DNA of 64,000 nucleotides from Lentzea alba (GTDB lineage: Bacteria > Actinomycetota > Actinomycetes > Mycobacteriales > Pseudonocardiaceae), in contig NZ_JAAMPJ010000001.1 in NCBI RefSeq assembly GCF_011067745.1, positions 1,350,829-1,414,828 on the forward strand, in the 5' to 3' direction. Position 1 is the stretch's first letter, and every line of letters starts with the position of its first letter. Shown here piece by piece: positions 15,715-24,379 of the stretch. A program made the translations under genes and the position numbers. The notes under the pieces were generated by a model, which worked only from the letters and a program-made list of their open reading frames with translations, searched no databases and was not told where the DNA came from.

Positions 15715-16904
15715 GTCCTGGCCTCCGTCTTCCTCGGCATCTCGAGCTGCACCTCGGTCCCCTCTCCCGGAGCCGTGCGCAGTCGCACCTCCCCGCCGTG
15801 CCGCGTCATTCTCCCCCGGATGCTGCCCGCGAGGCCATGTCGGTCCTCCGGCACGGTGTCCGGGTCGAAGCCCTTGCCGCGGTCGCGCACGAACACCGTC
15901 ACCTTGTCGGGCTCGATCTCGGCGTAGACGCTGACCTCGCCGACACCGGCGTGCTTGGCCGCGTTGACCATCGCCTCCTTCGAAGCCTGGATCAACGCGA
16001 ACATGCCGTCCTCGAGCTCGCAGTCACCGACCACCACCTGGGACACCGCGATCGCGAACCCGTCCTCCACCTCCGCGCACGTCTGGGCGATGGCGATGCT
16101 CATGGTCGTCGGCTGCTCACCCACCTCACGGCCGTAGAGCCAGCCGCGCAGCTCACGTTCCTGGCTGCGGGCCAGGCGCTTCACCTCGCGCGGCGACTCG
16201 GACTGCTTCTGGATCAGGGCAAGCGTTTGCAGCACGGAGTCGTGCAGGTGAGCGGCGATCTCGGCGCGTTCCTCGGTGCGGATGCGCGCGCGGCGTTCCG
16301 AGTCCAGGTCGCGCACCAGCCGCATCCACAGCGGCACGGTCAGGACCGCGACACCGACCAGCGTGGCGACCACGGAGAGCACGACGGTCGAGAGGTTCTG
16401 CACGGAGTCGTTGACCACGAGGAACGCGGCGACACCCGCCACGACCAGCGCGCCTCCCGCCACCGTCCGCACGATCCCCGTCTTCCCCTGCGCGAACGCC
16501 CCGTCCTTCCAGCGGCGCCGCTGTGCCTCGTCCGCCTCGCGCCACACGACCGCGGCGCCCACGAGTGCCACGGCGATCGGACCGGTGATCCAGCCGCTCC
16601 AGGTGCCGTTGAGCAGTCCGGTGAACACCGCGACGCCGATGCCGAGCGCGGCCAGGCCGACTGCCTGCTGCCACTCCTTGTGGTCCTTCTCGGTCTCCGG
16701 TTCCGCCACCGTCGACTGCGGGACGAACATCCACAGCAGCGCGTAGGCGATGATCCCGACCCCGCTGAACGCGGCGAACACGGCGAAGACCGCGCGCACC
16801 CAGAAGACGGGTGCGCCGAGGTGGTCCGCCAGTCCGCTCGCGACGCCCGCGACCACCCGGCCGGTGCGTCGACGGCGCATCGGCTCAATCCGTGCACTCA
16901 CCAT
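15711..16904 (-). CDS. Sensor histidine kinase with N-terminal PspC domain
   Basis: 397 residues. A PspC domain covers about 10-66 (RTGRVVAGVASGLADHLGAP through the ALLWMFVPQ helix), followed by four more hydrophobic segments to about 195. The dimerisation domain has the NarX/LiaS-type phosphoacceptor H221 (EIAAHLHDSVLQTLALIQ). The ATPase domain shows the N box KEAMVNAAKHAG and the G-box region RDRGKGFD with HGLAGSIRGRM. ATG 16904 was chosen because the PspC domain begins just after it; the frame remains open further upstream, antisense to the next gene, with no conserved content. Membrane sensor for the co-translated response regulator. Confidence 0.92.
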   Translation of the reverse strand: MVSARIEPMRRRRTGRVVAGVASGLADHLGAPVFWVRAVFAVFAAFSGVGIIAYALLWMFVPQSTVAEPETEKDHKEWQQAVGLAALGIGVAVFTGLLNGTWSGWITGPIAVALVGAAVVWREADEAQRRRWKDGAFAQGKTGIVRTVAGGALVVAGVAAFLVVNDSVQNLSTVVLSVVATLVGVAVLTVPLWMRLVRDLDSERRARIRTEERAEIAAHLHDSVLQTLALIQKQSESPREVKRLARSQERELRGWLYGREVGEQPTTMSIAIAQTCAEVEDGFAIAVSQVVVGDCELEDGMFALIQASKEAMVNAAKHAGVGEVSVYAEIEPDKVTVFVRDRGKGFDPDTVPEDRHGLAGSIRGRMTRHGGEVRLRTAPGEGTEVQLEMPRKTEART

Positions 16905-16933
16905 CCGATCGTCACACGTCCCGGGCTGATGTT

Positions 16934-16979
16934 CATCAGGGATGACCCCGGTTCCACGAATCAGGGCTGGTCCCTGATG
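16934..16979. promoter_or_regulatory. Three-copy ATCAGGG operator-like repeat between divergent envelope-stress genes
   Basis: CATCAGGGA at 16934-16942 and TCCCTGATG at 16971-16979 form a perfect 9-bp inverted repeat. A third copy, ATCAGGG at 16960-16966, pairs with CCCTGAT 16972-16978 as a tight inverted repeat with 5-nt spacing. The cluster sits in the 108-bp gap between the sensor kinase gene and the PspC/LiaF-like gene, where a binding site for the cognate regulator is expected. Confidence 0.55.
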
Positions 16980-17012
16980 TGGTTCCAGGCGTGACAGCGC
17001 AATCTTGTCATC

Positions 17013-18185
17013 GTGAGCGGGACTGAGAAGGCAATGCAGGGCGTGGCGGACACGCTCAGAGAGTTCTGGGCCCACCGGCCGGTGCGGCCCCGTGCAGGGC
17101 GCAAGCTCGGCGGCGTGGCCACCGGGATCGCCATGCGCTTCCAGATCGACCCGGTGATCGTGCGGATCGCGTTCGTCGCCCTCGCGTTGTCGGGCGGCGT
17201 CGGGATTCCGCTGTACCTGGCCGGCTGGCTGCTGCTGCCAGAGGAGGGCGACGAGGTCTCGCCGCTGGAGTCCCTGATCAGCAAGGGCCACAGCTCGATG
17301 TCCCAGGCGCAGACCGTGCTGCTGGGATTCCTGATGTTCCCCGCGCTCGCGTTCACGTTCGGGAGCGGCGGGTTCCAGGTCCTCGTGACGCTGGCCGCGG
17401 CGGTCGCGTGCATCTACCTGCTGCAGAAGAACCGCGGGCACCTGCAGCCGGCCTCGACGCTGGCCGACACGCCGGTCACGCCGCCGGTGCCGGGGGCGCC
17501 GGCCTGGGACCCGCTCGGGGCCGCTCCGTTCGCGTGGGACCTGCCGGAACCGTCGCCGAGGCCGCAGCCGCCCGCACCCCGGCCGCGCAAGCCCCGCGTC
17601 GGTCTGATGACGCTGGGCGTGGCGACGCTGGTGGTCGCGGGGTCGACGATCGCCGGGACCTGGGCGCCGTGGTTCACGATTCCGCACGTCATCGGCCTGC
17701 TGATCGCGGTGCTGGCGGCAGGGCTGCTGATCGGCTCGTTCACCGGCGGTGGCCGCGGCCTGATCTGGCTGCTGGTCCCGTTGTCGGTGGTGGGCTTCGC
17801 CATGACGACGATCAACTTCGACGGCCCCAACGACTTCGGCGACCGCAACGAGACGCCGAAGACCGTGGCCGAGGTGAAGGACAGGTACGAGATCAGCGTC
17901 GGCAGCGTGATGCTCGACCTGCGACAGCTGCCGGACTCCGGTTCGGTGAAGACCACGGTCGAGGCGGAACTCGGCGAACTGGTCGTGCACGTGCCGAAGA
18001 ACGCCGACGTGACGTTCAACTGCGAGGCGTCCTCCATCGGAGAGCTCAACTGCCTCGGCAAGCGGGCCGAGGGCAGCACGGCGCAGGTCGACGGCACCGA
18101 TCTCGGTGACAACGGCGAGGGCGGGTTGAAGATCGACCTGGACGTTCTGACGAGCGTCGGAGAGGTGAAGGTGCTCCGTGACTGA
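17013..18185 (+). CDS. PspC-domain protein with LiaF-like C-terminus
   Basis: 390 residues. A PspC domain occupies about 30-90 (AGRKLGGVATGIAMRFQIDPV through YLAGWLLLPEEGD), then further membrane helices (about 105-135 and 205-265) and a Pro-rich linker. The C-terminal soluble domain (about 285-390) has the repeating beta pattern of LiaF/YvqF-type domains (SVGSVMLDLRQLPDSGSVK, VHVPKNADVTFNCEASSIGEL). In the Lia system LiaF restrains the sensor kinase, so this is the likely counterpart. GTG 17013 lacks a clear Shine-Dalgarno. It is divergent from the sensor kinase gene and overlaps the next gene by 8 nt. Confidence 0.88.
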   Translation: MSGTEKAMQGVADTLREFWAHRPVRPRAGRKLGGVATGIAMRFQIDPVIVRIAFVALALSGGVGIPLYLAGWLLLPEEGDEVSPLESLISKGHSSMSQAQTVLLGFLMFPALAFTFGSGGFQVLVTLAAAVACIYLLQKNRGHLQPASTLADTPVTPPVPGAPAWDPLGAAPFAWDLPEPSPRPQPPAPRPRKPRVGLMTLGVATLVVAGSTIAGTWAPWFTIPHVIGLLIAVLAAGLLIGSFTGGGRGLIWLLVPLSVVGFAMTTINFDGPNDFGDRNETPKTVAEVKDRYEISVGSVMLDLRQLPDSGSVKTTVEAELGELVVHVPKNADVTFNCEASSIGELNCLGKRAEGSTAQVDGTDLGDNGEGGLKIDLDVLTSVGEVKVLRD

Positions 18186-18390
18186 TCCGACTTCCGGTCA
18201 GCAGCCGGTGATGCGCAGGCGGATCGACCCGCTGGCCCTGGTGTTCGGGATCGGCGGCGGGCTGATGGCGGCCTACGTGCTGAGCAGCGGGACGTTCTGG
18301 TTCGACCTCCGCTGGGCGCTGGGAGGAACGGCCATGGTGGTCGGAGTGGTCCTGCTGACCAACTCCCTGAAACGGAAGTCCCGCTCCTGA
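18178..18390 (+). CDS. Small two-helix membrane protein
   Basis: 70 residues. Two hydrophobic segments (about 20-36, LALVFGIGGGLMAAYVL, and 47-62, ALGGTAMVVGVVLLT) are separated by a short loop and followed by a basic tail (KRKSRS). Its GTG start overlaps the PspC/LiaF-like gene by 8 nt, so it belongs to that transcription unit and probably to the same envelope-stress module. No family recognised. A very strong terminator begins directly at its stop codon. Confidence 0.8.
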   Translation: MTDPTSGQQPVMRRRIDPLALVFGIGGGLMAAYVLSSGTFWFDLRWALGGTAMVVGVVLLTNSLKRKSRS

Positions 18391-18449
18391 AAAACCATGG
18401 GGGGCACATTCATGGACCTGACGTCCATGAATGTGCCCCCCATGGTTTT
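18391..18449. terminator. 27-bp perfect hairpin, bidirectional terminator
   Basis: Arms 18391-18417 and 18423-18449 pair without a mismatch around a 5-nt loop (CTGAC). The ends are A4 on one arm and T4 on the other, so either strand ends in a short U run. It separates the plus-strand envelope-stress genes from convergent guaA and overlaps the guaA stop codon by two bases. Confidence 0.85.
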
Positions 18450-20007
18450 ACTCCCACTCGATGGTGCCCGGGGGCTTGGAGGTCACGTCCAGGACTACGC
18501 GGTTGACCTCGGCCACCTCGTTGGTGATGCGGGTGGAGATGCGTTCGAGCACCTCGTAGGGCAGGCGGGTCCAGTCGGCGGTCATCGCGTCCTCGGACGA
18601 CACCGGGCGCAGCACGATCGGGTGGCCGTAGGTGCGGCCGTCGCCCTGGACGCCGACGCTGCGGACGTCCGCGAGCAGCACGACCGGGCACTGCCAGATC
18701 TGCCGGTCGAGGCCCGCCGCGGTGAGCTCCTCGCGGGCGATGGCGTCGGCCTGGCGCAGTGTGTCGAGGCGGTCCTGGGTGACCTCGCCGATGATCCGGA
18801 TGCCGAGGCCGGGGCCGGGGAACGGCTGGCGCTGCACGATCGTCTCCGGCAGGCCGAGCTCGGTGCCGACGCGGCGCACCTCGTCCTTGAACAGCGCGCG
18901 CAGCGGCTCGACCAGTTCGAACTGCAGGTCGTCCGGCAGGCCGCCGACGTTGTGGTGCGACTTGATGTTCGCCGTGCCCGCGCCGCCGCCGGACTCGACG
19001 ACGTCCGGGTAGAGCGTGCCCTGGACCAGGAACCGGTAGTCGCCCTCGGCCTTGAGGTCGCGCTCGGCCTGCTCGAACACGCGGATGAACTCGCGGCCGA
19101 TGATCTTGCGCTTCTCCTCCGGGTCCGTGACGCCGGCGAGAGCGTTGAGGAACCGCTCACGGGCGTCGACGGTCACCAGGTTGATGCCCGTGGCGGCCAC
19201 GTAGTCGCGCTCGACCTGGGCGCGCTCACCGGAACGCAGCAGGCCGTGGTCGACGAAGACGCAGGTGAGGCGGTCACCGATGGCGCGCTGGACGAGAGCG
19301 GCGGCCACGGCGGAGTCGACGCCGCCGGACAGGCCGCAGATCGCCTTGCCGTCACCGATCTGCTCGCGGATCCGGGTGACCTGCTCGTCCACGATGGACG
19401 AGGTCGTCCACTGCGGACGAATGCCCGCGATGTCGTGCAGGAACCGGCGCAGCACCTCCTGGCCGTGCGGCGAGTGGTGCACCTCGGGGTGGTACTGGAC
19501 GCCGGCGAAACGGCGTTCGGTGTCCTCGAACGCGGCGACCGGCGCACCCTCGCTGGTGGCGGTGACGGTGAAGCCCTCGGGCGCCTTGGTGACGGCGTCG
19601 CCGTGGCTCATCCACACCGGGTGGGTCGCGGGGAGCTCCTGGTGCAGCGCGCCGCCCTCGGTCGGCACGCTCAGGTCCGTGCGGCCGTACTCGCGGGTGC
19701 CGGTCTGCTCCACCGCACCGCCGAGCGCGCGGGCCATCGCCTGGAAGCCGTAGCAGATGCCGAAGACCGGGACGCCGGTCTCGAACAGCTTCGGGTCGAC
19801 CTGCGGGGCGTTCTCCTCGTACACGCTCGACGGGCCACCGGACAGCACGATGGCCAACGGGTTGCGGTCGAGGATCTCGCTGACCGTCGCGGTGTGCGGG
19901 ACCACCTCGGAGTAGACCTGGGCCTCGCGCACGCGGCGGGCGATCAGCTGCGCGTACTGGGCGCCGAAGTCGACGACGAGAACAGGGCGGTTGCTGGTGT
20001 CGGACAC
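18448..20007 (-). CDS. guaA: GMP synthase (glutamine-hydrolysing)
   Basis: Converts XMP, glutamine and ATP to GMP, the last step of guanine nucleotide synthesis. 519 residues, full length. The class I amidotransferase domain (1-200) has the oxyanion-site SGGPSSVYE, nucleophile Cys85 (FGICYGFQA) and His173/Glu175 (QYHPE). The ATP pyrophosphatase domain shows the P-loop SGGVDS (227-232). The dimerisation domain ends with the conserved PPGTIEWE. Together with guaB2 and guaB3 about 8 kb away it covers IMP to GMP. The stop codon overlaps the strong terminator. Confidence 0.98.
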   Translation of the reverse strand: MSDTSNRPVLVVDFGAQYAQLIARRVREAQVYSEVVPHTATVSEILDRNPLAIVLSGGPSSVYEENAPQVDPKLFETGVPVFGICYGFQAMARALGGAVEQTGTREYGRTDLSVPTEGGALHQELPATHPVWMSHGDAVTKAPEGFTVTATSEGAPVAAFEDTERRFAGVQYHPEVHHSPHGQEVLRRFLHDIAGIRPQWTTSSIVDEQVTRIREQIGDGKAICGLSGGVDSAVAAALVQRAIGDRLTCVFVDHGLLRSGERAQVERDYVAATGINLVTVDARERFLNALAGVTDPEEKRKIIGREFIRVFEQAERDLKAEGDYRFLVQGTLYPDVVESGGGAGTANIKSHHNVGGLPDDLQFELVEPLRALFKDEVRRVGTELGLPETIVQRQPFPGPGLGIRIIGEVTQDRLDTLRQADAIAREELTAAGLDRQIWQCPVVLLADVRSVGVQGDGRTYGHPIVLRPVSSEDAMTADWTRLPYEVLERISTRITNEVAEVNRVVLDVTSKPPGTIEWE

Positions 20008-20026
20008 GTCGCCAAGGATGTCATGC

Positions 20027-20692
20027 GTGGACGGGGAGCTGCTGACCGGTGGCGGGCTGAACCAGGTGTTCAGGGTGGGTGACGCGGTGCGGCGACCGGC
20101 CGGGCCGTGGGCGCCTCGGGTGCACGATTTGTTGCGGCACTTGGCACCGCTGGGGATCGCGCCGGTTCCGCTCGGGCTCGACGCGGAGCACGAACTGCTC
20201 AGCTACCTGCCCGGTGACGTTGGCCACGTGTTCCCCTCCGATGACGAGTCGTTGATCGAGTCAGCCCTGATGCTGCGCAGGCTGCACGACGCGACGGTGG
20301 GGTACGGCGAGCTCGACGGGTGGCAGTTCCCCGCCAGAGAACCCGTCGAGGTGGTGCTCCACGGCGACTTCGCGCCGTACAACACCGTCTACCGCGACGG
20401 GGTGCCGGTGGGGATCTTCGACTTCGACGCCGCCCACCCCGGTCCGCGCTGGTGGGACGTCAGCTGGGCGATCATCCAGTTCGTGTTCGGGTTGCCGCAC
20501 GAGCGCGAACGCCGGGCTCGGCTGTTCTGCGAGGCCTACGGATGCGGCTATGAAGACGAGCACGTCCTCATTCGACTGGACGACGCGATTCGCACCATTC
20601 GCGAGCATCCGGCGTTCGTGCAGCAACGCGCCGAACGCCACGACGACCATTACCTGGGTCTCGTCGAGTACGTGCAGGCCAACAGGGCCTAA
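20027..20692 (+). CDS. Aminoglycoside phosphotransferase-family protein (short)
   Basis: 221 residues, shorter than typical members (about 260-300). The catalytic part is present: [12 protein letters not shown] (catalytic Asp and Asn of the Brenner motif) and [20 protein letters not shown] (metal-binding DxD region). The N-terminal lobe is abbreviated and lacks an obvious nucleotide-binding Lys ([17 protein letters not shown], with Arg where Lys would sit). GTG 20027 has AAGG about 8 nt upstream; ATG 20018 is an alternative. Divergent from guaA and only 10 nt before the aldehyde dehydrogenase gene. Substrate unknown; a role in antibiotic resistance should not be assumed. Confidence 0.8.
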   Translation: MDGELLTGGGLNQVFRVGDAVRRPAGPWAPRVHDLLRHLAPLGIAPVPLGLDAEHELLSYLPGDVGHVFPSDDESLIESALMLRRLHDATVGYGELDGWQFPAREPVEVVLHGDFAPYNTVYRDGVPVGIFDFDAAHPGPRWWDVSWAIIQFVFGLPHERERRARLFCEAYGCGYEDEHVLIRLDDAIRTIREHPAFVQQRAERHDDHYLGLVEYVQANRA

Positions 20693-20702
20693 CGTGACTC
20701 CC

Positions 20703-22148
20703 ATGGACGCGTTCACGCCGCAACCCAGGCCGTGCTGGGTCGCCGGCCGCCCCGAGCAGGGCGAGCAGGCGTTAGAGGTCTTCCACCCGTTCGACGGCAC
20801 CGAGGTCGCCTCGGTGGCCGTGCCGGGCAGAGATCAGGTGGAACGTGCGGTGGCAGCCGCCGCGGCCGTCGCGAAGCAGTTCCGGCGAACACCCGCGCAC
20901 GTGCGGGCCGAGGCACTGCTGCAGGTGTCGCGGACGCTGGCCGAGCGCGCGGAGGAGATCGCCGAGACGATCACCGCCGAGAACGGCAAGCCCCTCAAGT
21001 GGGCCGAGATCGAAGTTTCCCGGGCGGTCACCACGTTCCGGTTCGCCGCGGAGGAAGCCCGCCGGTTCACCGGTGGGTTGCAGCGGCTCGACACCGAGGC
21101 CGGTGGGGTCGGACGGATGGCGATCGTCCGGCACGTGCCGCGCGGGCCGGTGCTGGCCGTGGCGCCGTTCAACTTCCCGCTGAACCTGGTGGCGCACAAG
21201 GTGGCGCCGGCACTCGCGGTGGGTGCGCCGGTGATCGTGAAGCCCGCTTCCGCGACGCCGCTGAGCGCGTTGCTGCTGGGCGAGATCCTGGCCGAGACCG
21301 ATCTGCCGGAGGGCGCGTTCTCGATCCTTCCCGTGCGCGGCAAGGACATGGACGCGCTGGTGCGCGACGAACGGCTGCCGGTCATCTCGTTCACCGGCTC
21401 CACGAAGGTCGGCTGGTCGCTGATGGAAGCCGCGCCGCGCAAGCACGTCGTGATGGAGCTGGGTTCCAACGCGGCCGCGCTCATCTGTCCTGATTGGACG
21501 GACCTGGACCACGCGGCGCAGCGCATCGCGACGTTCGGCAACTACCAGGCCGGGCAGTCGTGCATCGCGGTGCAGCGGGTGATCGTGGACCGCTCGAAGG
21601 TCGACGAGTTCGTGCCGAAGCTCGTGGAAGCCGTTGGCGCGCTGAAGACCGGCGATCCGCACGACCCCGAGGTCGAGGTCGGGCCGTTGATCGACGAGGA
21701 CAACGCCCGGCGCGTCGAGGAATGGGTGCACATGGCCGCCGACGCGGGCGCTCGGGTGCTGATCGGCGGCAAGCGGACCGGGACGACCGTCGAACCGACC
21801 GTGGTGGCGGACGTGCCGTTCAGCGCCAAGCTGTGGACCGAGGAGATCTTCGGGCCGGTGCTCGTGGTGTCCGTGGCGGACGGCGTGGAGGACGCGTTCG
21901 CGCAGGCCAACGACACCAAGTACGGGCTGCAGGCTGGGGTGTTCACCCGCGACGTGCAGGTGGCGTTCGAGGCGGCGGCCGAACTCGAGGTCGGTGGCGT
22001 GATCATCGGTGACGTGCCGTCCTACCGCGCCGACCAGATGCCTTACGGCGGCGTGAAGGGGTCCGGCACCGGACGTGAGGGCGTCCGGTCGGCGATGGAG
22101 GACTTCACCGAGGAACGCGTCACCGTGCTGACCGGCATTCAGCTGTAA
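20703..22148 (+). CDS. NAD(P)-dependent aldehyde dehydrogenase
   Basis: 481 residues. Catalytic motifs of the ALDH superfamily are present: VAPFNFPLNLVAHKVAPAL (catalytic Asn region), SFTGSTKVG (Rossmann Gly motif), the general-base Glu in VMELGSNAA, and the nucleophile Cys in NYQAGQSCIAVQR, about 300 residues in. The Asn-Ala after ELGS and the overall pattern are closer to phosphonoacetaldehyde/lactaldehyde/glyceraldehyde-phosphate-type dehydrogenases than to betaine-aldehyde types, but the substrate is not decided. It follows the phosphotransferase gene by 10 nt, probably in one transcript, and its 3' end overlaps the convergent monooxygenase gene by 10 nt. Confidence 0.92.
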   Translation: MDAFTPQPRPCWVAGRPEQGEQALEVFHPFDGTEVASVAVPGRDQVERAVAAAAAVAKQFRRTPAHVRAEALLQVSRTLAERAEEIAETITAENGKPLKWAEIEVSRAVTTFRFAAEEARRFTGGLQRLDTEAGGVGRMAIVRHVPRGPVLAVAPFNFPLNLVAHKVAPALAVGAPVIVKPASATPLSALLLGEILAETDLPEGAFSILPVRGKDMDALVRDERLPVISFTGSTKVGWSLMEAAPRKHVVMELGSNAAALICPDWTDLDHAAQRIATFGNYQAGQSCIAVQRVIVDRSKVDEFVPKLVEAVGALKTGDPHDPEVEVGPLIDEDNARRVEEWVHMAADAGARVLIGGKRTGTTVEPTVVADVPFSAKLWTEEIFGPVLVVSVADGVEDAFAQANDTKYGLQAGVFTRDVQVAFEAAAELEVGGVIIGDVPSYRADQMPYGGVKGSGTGREGVRSAMEDFTEERVTVLTGIQL

Positions 22149-23395
22149 CCCAACGCCCGGCGCCTCACGTCGTCGTTGTCCTCGCCGGCGACGTGGCCGT
22201 CCGGTCTGATCAGGCGCCCGTCCGCGACCGTGAAACCCGGTCCGGCGGCGCGTGATCGGGCGATCAGCTCGCCTCCGTCGGTCGTCAACGGCGAATCGGT
22301 GTAGGCGAACGGCGTGAAGAGCTTGCCGGAGTCGATGCCTTCACCGGTTTCGAGCGCCCGTTGCCGATGTGCTCGCTCTTCGGGGGTGCCCGGCACCAGG
22401 AATCGCATGGTGTCGCCGGTGATGCGGAGGTTCTCGTCGGCGGCGGCACCGCGTTCGACGTCGTAGGACGCCAGCAGGCGCGGTCCGGCCTCGCCCCGCC
22501 GGTCGGCCGCGATCTTCCAGGCCGCGTTGTCGGCGTCGCAGATCCCGGAGTTCAGGCCGCGGGCGCCGAACGGGCTCATCACGTGGGCGGCGTCGCCGGC
22601 GAGCAGGATCCGGCCCGCTCGCAGGGTTTTCGCGCGGCGCTGGTGGAAGCGGTAGGTGGACTGCCAGACGACCTCGTACGGCTTGTCGCCGACGATCGCG
22701 CGGATGTGGTCGTCGGTCAGCTGGACGTCTTCCGCGACCTGCCAGTCGATCCGCCAGACGCCGTTCGGCTGCGGGTGCAGGAGGACCTGGCGGCCGGGAT
22801 TCCAGGGCGGGTCGAAGTAGAAACGGCGTTCCGGTGTCTCGAAGTCCAGGTCGACGCGAACGTCGGCGATGATGAACCTGTCGTCGAACGAAAAGCCCTC
22901 GAACGGGATGCCCAGCAGCTGCCTGACCGCGGAGTGCACACCGTCTGCGGCGATGCAGTGGGTGGCTTTGATTCCGTCCTGGGTGGACACCCCCTCGTCG
23001 TCCTGGGTCAGGCTTTCGAGGGCGCGGCCGTAGCGGAGTTCGATCAGCGGCTCGGCGCGGACCCGTTCCTCCAGCAGCTGTTCCACGACGGTCTGCGGGG
23101 TGTTCACGAACGGCGGGAAACCCTTGGCCTCGGGGAAGGTCAGGGTCAGCACCTCGCGGTCGCGGTGGTAGGTGCGGCCGGTGTACCAGGTGACGCCGGC
23201 GTCGGCGACGGCCTGCCCGACGCCGACGCGTGCCAGGATCTCCAGGACGTCGCGTTGCACGCAGATCGAACGGCTGCCTCGTTTCGCGCGCTGTTCCTGG
23301 GCCTCCAGCACGATGCTCGGCACGCCGGCTCGCGCGAGGAACAGCGCGGCGGTAAGGCCGACCGGCCCGGCGCCGACCACCAGCACCGGGCTCAT
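22139..23395 (-). CDS. FAD-dependent aromatic monooxygenase (PHBH/MhpA-like)
   Basis: 418 residues. N-terminal FAD Rossmann motif VLVVGAGPVGLTAALFLARAG (about 4-24, with EAQ closing the second strand), the group-A flavin hydroxylase DG-like motif (CIAADGVHSAVRQLLG) and the second FAD motif GRILLAGDAAHVMSPFGARG (GD motif). Such enzymes hydroxylate phenolic or polycyclic aromatic substrates with NAD(P)H and O2. The ATG at 23395 overlaps the stop of the metallo-beta-lactamase-fold gene (ATGA), so the two are co-translated and probably act in one catabolic or tailoring step. Substrate unknown. Confidence 0.9.
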   Translation of the reverse strand: MSPVLVVGAGPVGLTAALFLARAGVPSIVLEAQEQRAKRGSRSICVQRDVLEILARVGVGQAVADAGVTWYTGRTYHRDREVLTLTFPEAKGFPPFVNTPQTVVEQLLEERVRAEPLIELRYGRALESLTQDDEGVSTQDGIKATHCIAADGVHSAVRQLLGIPFEGFSFDDRFIIADVRVDLDFETPERRFYFDPPWNPGRQVLLHPQPNGVWRIDWQVAEDVQLTDDHIRAIVGDKPYEVVWQSTYRFHQRRAKTLRAGRILLAGDAAHVMSPFGARGLNSGICDADNAAWKIAADRRGEAGPRLLASYDVERGAAADENLRITGDTMRFLVPGTPEERAHRQRALETGEGIDSGKLFTPFAYTDSPLTTDGGELIARSRAAGPGFTVADGRLIRPDGHVAGEDNDDVRRRALGYS

Positions 23396-24351
23396 TGCAG
23401 GGCGTCCCAGACGGCGCGGTCGCGTTCGGCGGTCCAGATCTCCGGCCAGTCCTTGCCATCGCACTCGTCCCAGTAACGCTGCACGTCGAACGGCAGGCAG
23501 TGCTCGAAGATCGGCCAACGCCCGTAGCGGCCCACGAGCGTCCGGTGCGCCAGTTCGAAGGCCTGCTTGAGCGTGCCGCCCTCGGCGTGCACCCCGCCGA
23601 CCGTACGACGCAGTTCGTTCAGGAAGTGCCTGCTCTGGTTGATCGCCGCCTCGACCTCGTAGCGGTCGCGGGCGACCTTGCCCCGCCCGCCGACGAGCAC
23701 CTCGGCACCGAGGTCCTCGATCTCGTCCAGAGTGGACGTCGCCCACTCGTCGTGGAACGCGTCACCGGTGTAGAGCGCGGCCTGCGACTCGACCAGATCA
23801 CCGGCGAAGAGGATGCGCTGCTGCGGCAGCCACGCCACGATGTCGCCCGCCGTGTGCCCGCGGCCGAGGTGCTGCAGCACGAGGTCACCGCGCTCGTCGC
23901 CGAGCGGGATGCTCATCCGGTCGGAGAACGTGAGCGTCGGCCAGGTGAGCCCGGGGATCTCCTCCGGCTGCTCGAACAGCCGCGGCATGCGGCCGAACTC
24001 GCTCGCCCAGTCCTGCTGCCCGCGTTCGGCGATCAGCACCCGCGTCATCTCGTGCGTGACGATCTCCTGGGCGTCGAACGCGCTGGCGCCGAGCGTGCGC
24101 ACGGCGTGGTAGTGGCTGAGCACCAGGTACCGGACGGGTTTCTTGGTGTGCTCGCGGAGCTGGGCGAGCCATCGGCGCGCGGCCGCGGGTGTGGCACGCG
24201 CTTCGAAGCAGATCAGGAAGTCCTCGGCCTCGATCGCCCCGACGTTGGGGTCGCCCTCGGCGGTCAGGGCGTAGACGCCCTCGGCGAGCTCGACGAACAC
24301 CTCGTCCTTCGGGGCGAGGTCGGCGCTGGAGGCGAAAGGCTTTTTGGCCAT
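23392..24351 (-). CDS. Metallo-beta-lactamase-fold hydrolase with altered HxHxDH motif
   Basis: 319 residues. The fold is shown by LVLSHYHAVRTLGA (about 77-90), GRGHTAGD (His166) and LFAGDLVE (Asp185). The first metal motif, normally HxHxDH, reads His80-Tyr-His82-Ala-Val-Arg85, so the usual Asp/His pair that builds the second metal site is missing. The protein may bind one metal, use other ligands (His200 is close to the motif), or act non-hydrolytically. First gene of a two-gene unit with the FAD monooxygenase (4-nt overlap). I recall relatives with the same HYHAVR in other actinobacteria and proteobacteria, so this is a subfamily rather than decay. Confidence 0.85.
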   Translation of the reverse strand: MAKKPFASSADLAPKDEVFVELAEGVYALTAEGDPNVGAIEAEDFLICFEARATPAAARRWLAQLREHTKKPVRYLVLSHYHAVRTLGASAFDAQEIVTHEMTRVLIAERGQQDWASEFGRMPRLFEQPEEIPGLTWPTLTFSDRMSIPLGDERGDLVLQHLGRGHTAGDIVAWLPQQRILFAGDLVESQAALYTGDAFHDEWATSTLDEIEDLGAEVLVGGRGKVARDRYEVEAAINQSRHFLNELRRTVGGVHAEGGTLKQAFELAHRTLVGRYGRWPIFEHCLPFDVQRYWDECDGKDWPEIWTAERDRAVWDALQ

Positions 24352-24379
24352 GCCTCCACCGTAGCCAAATGAAACCAGC

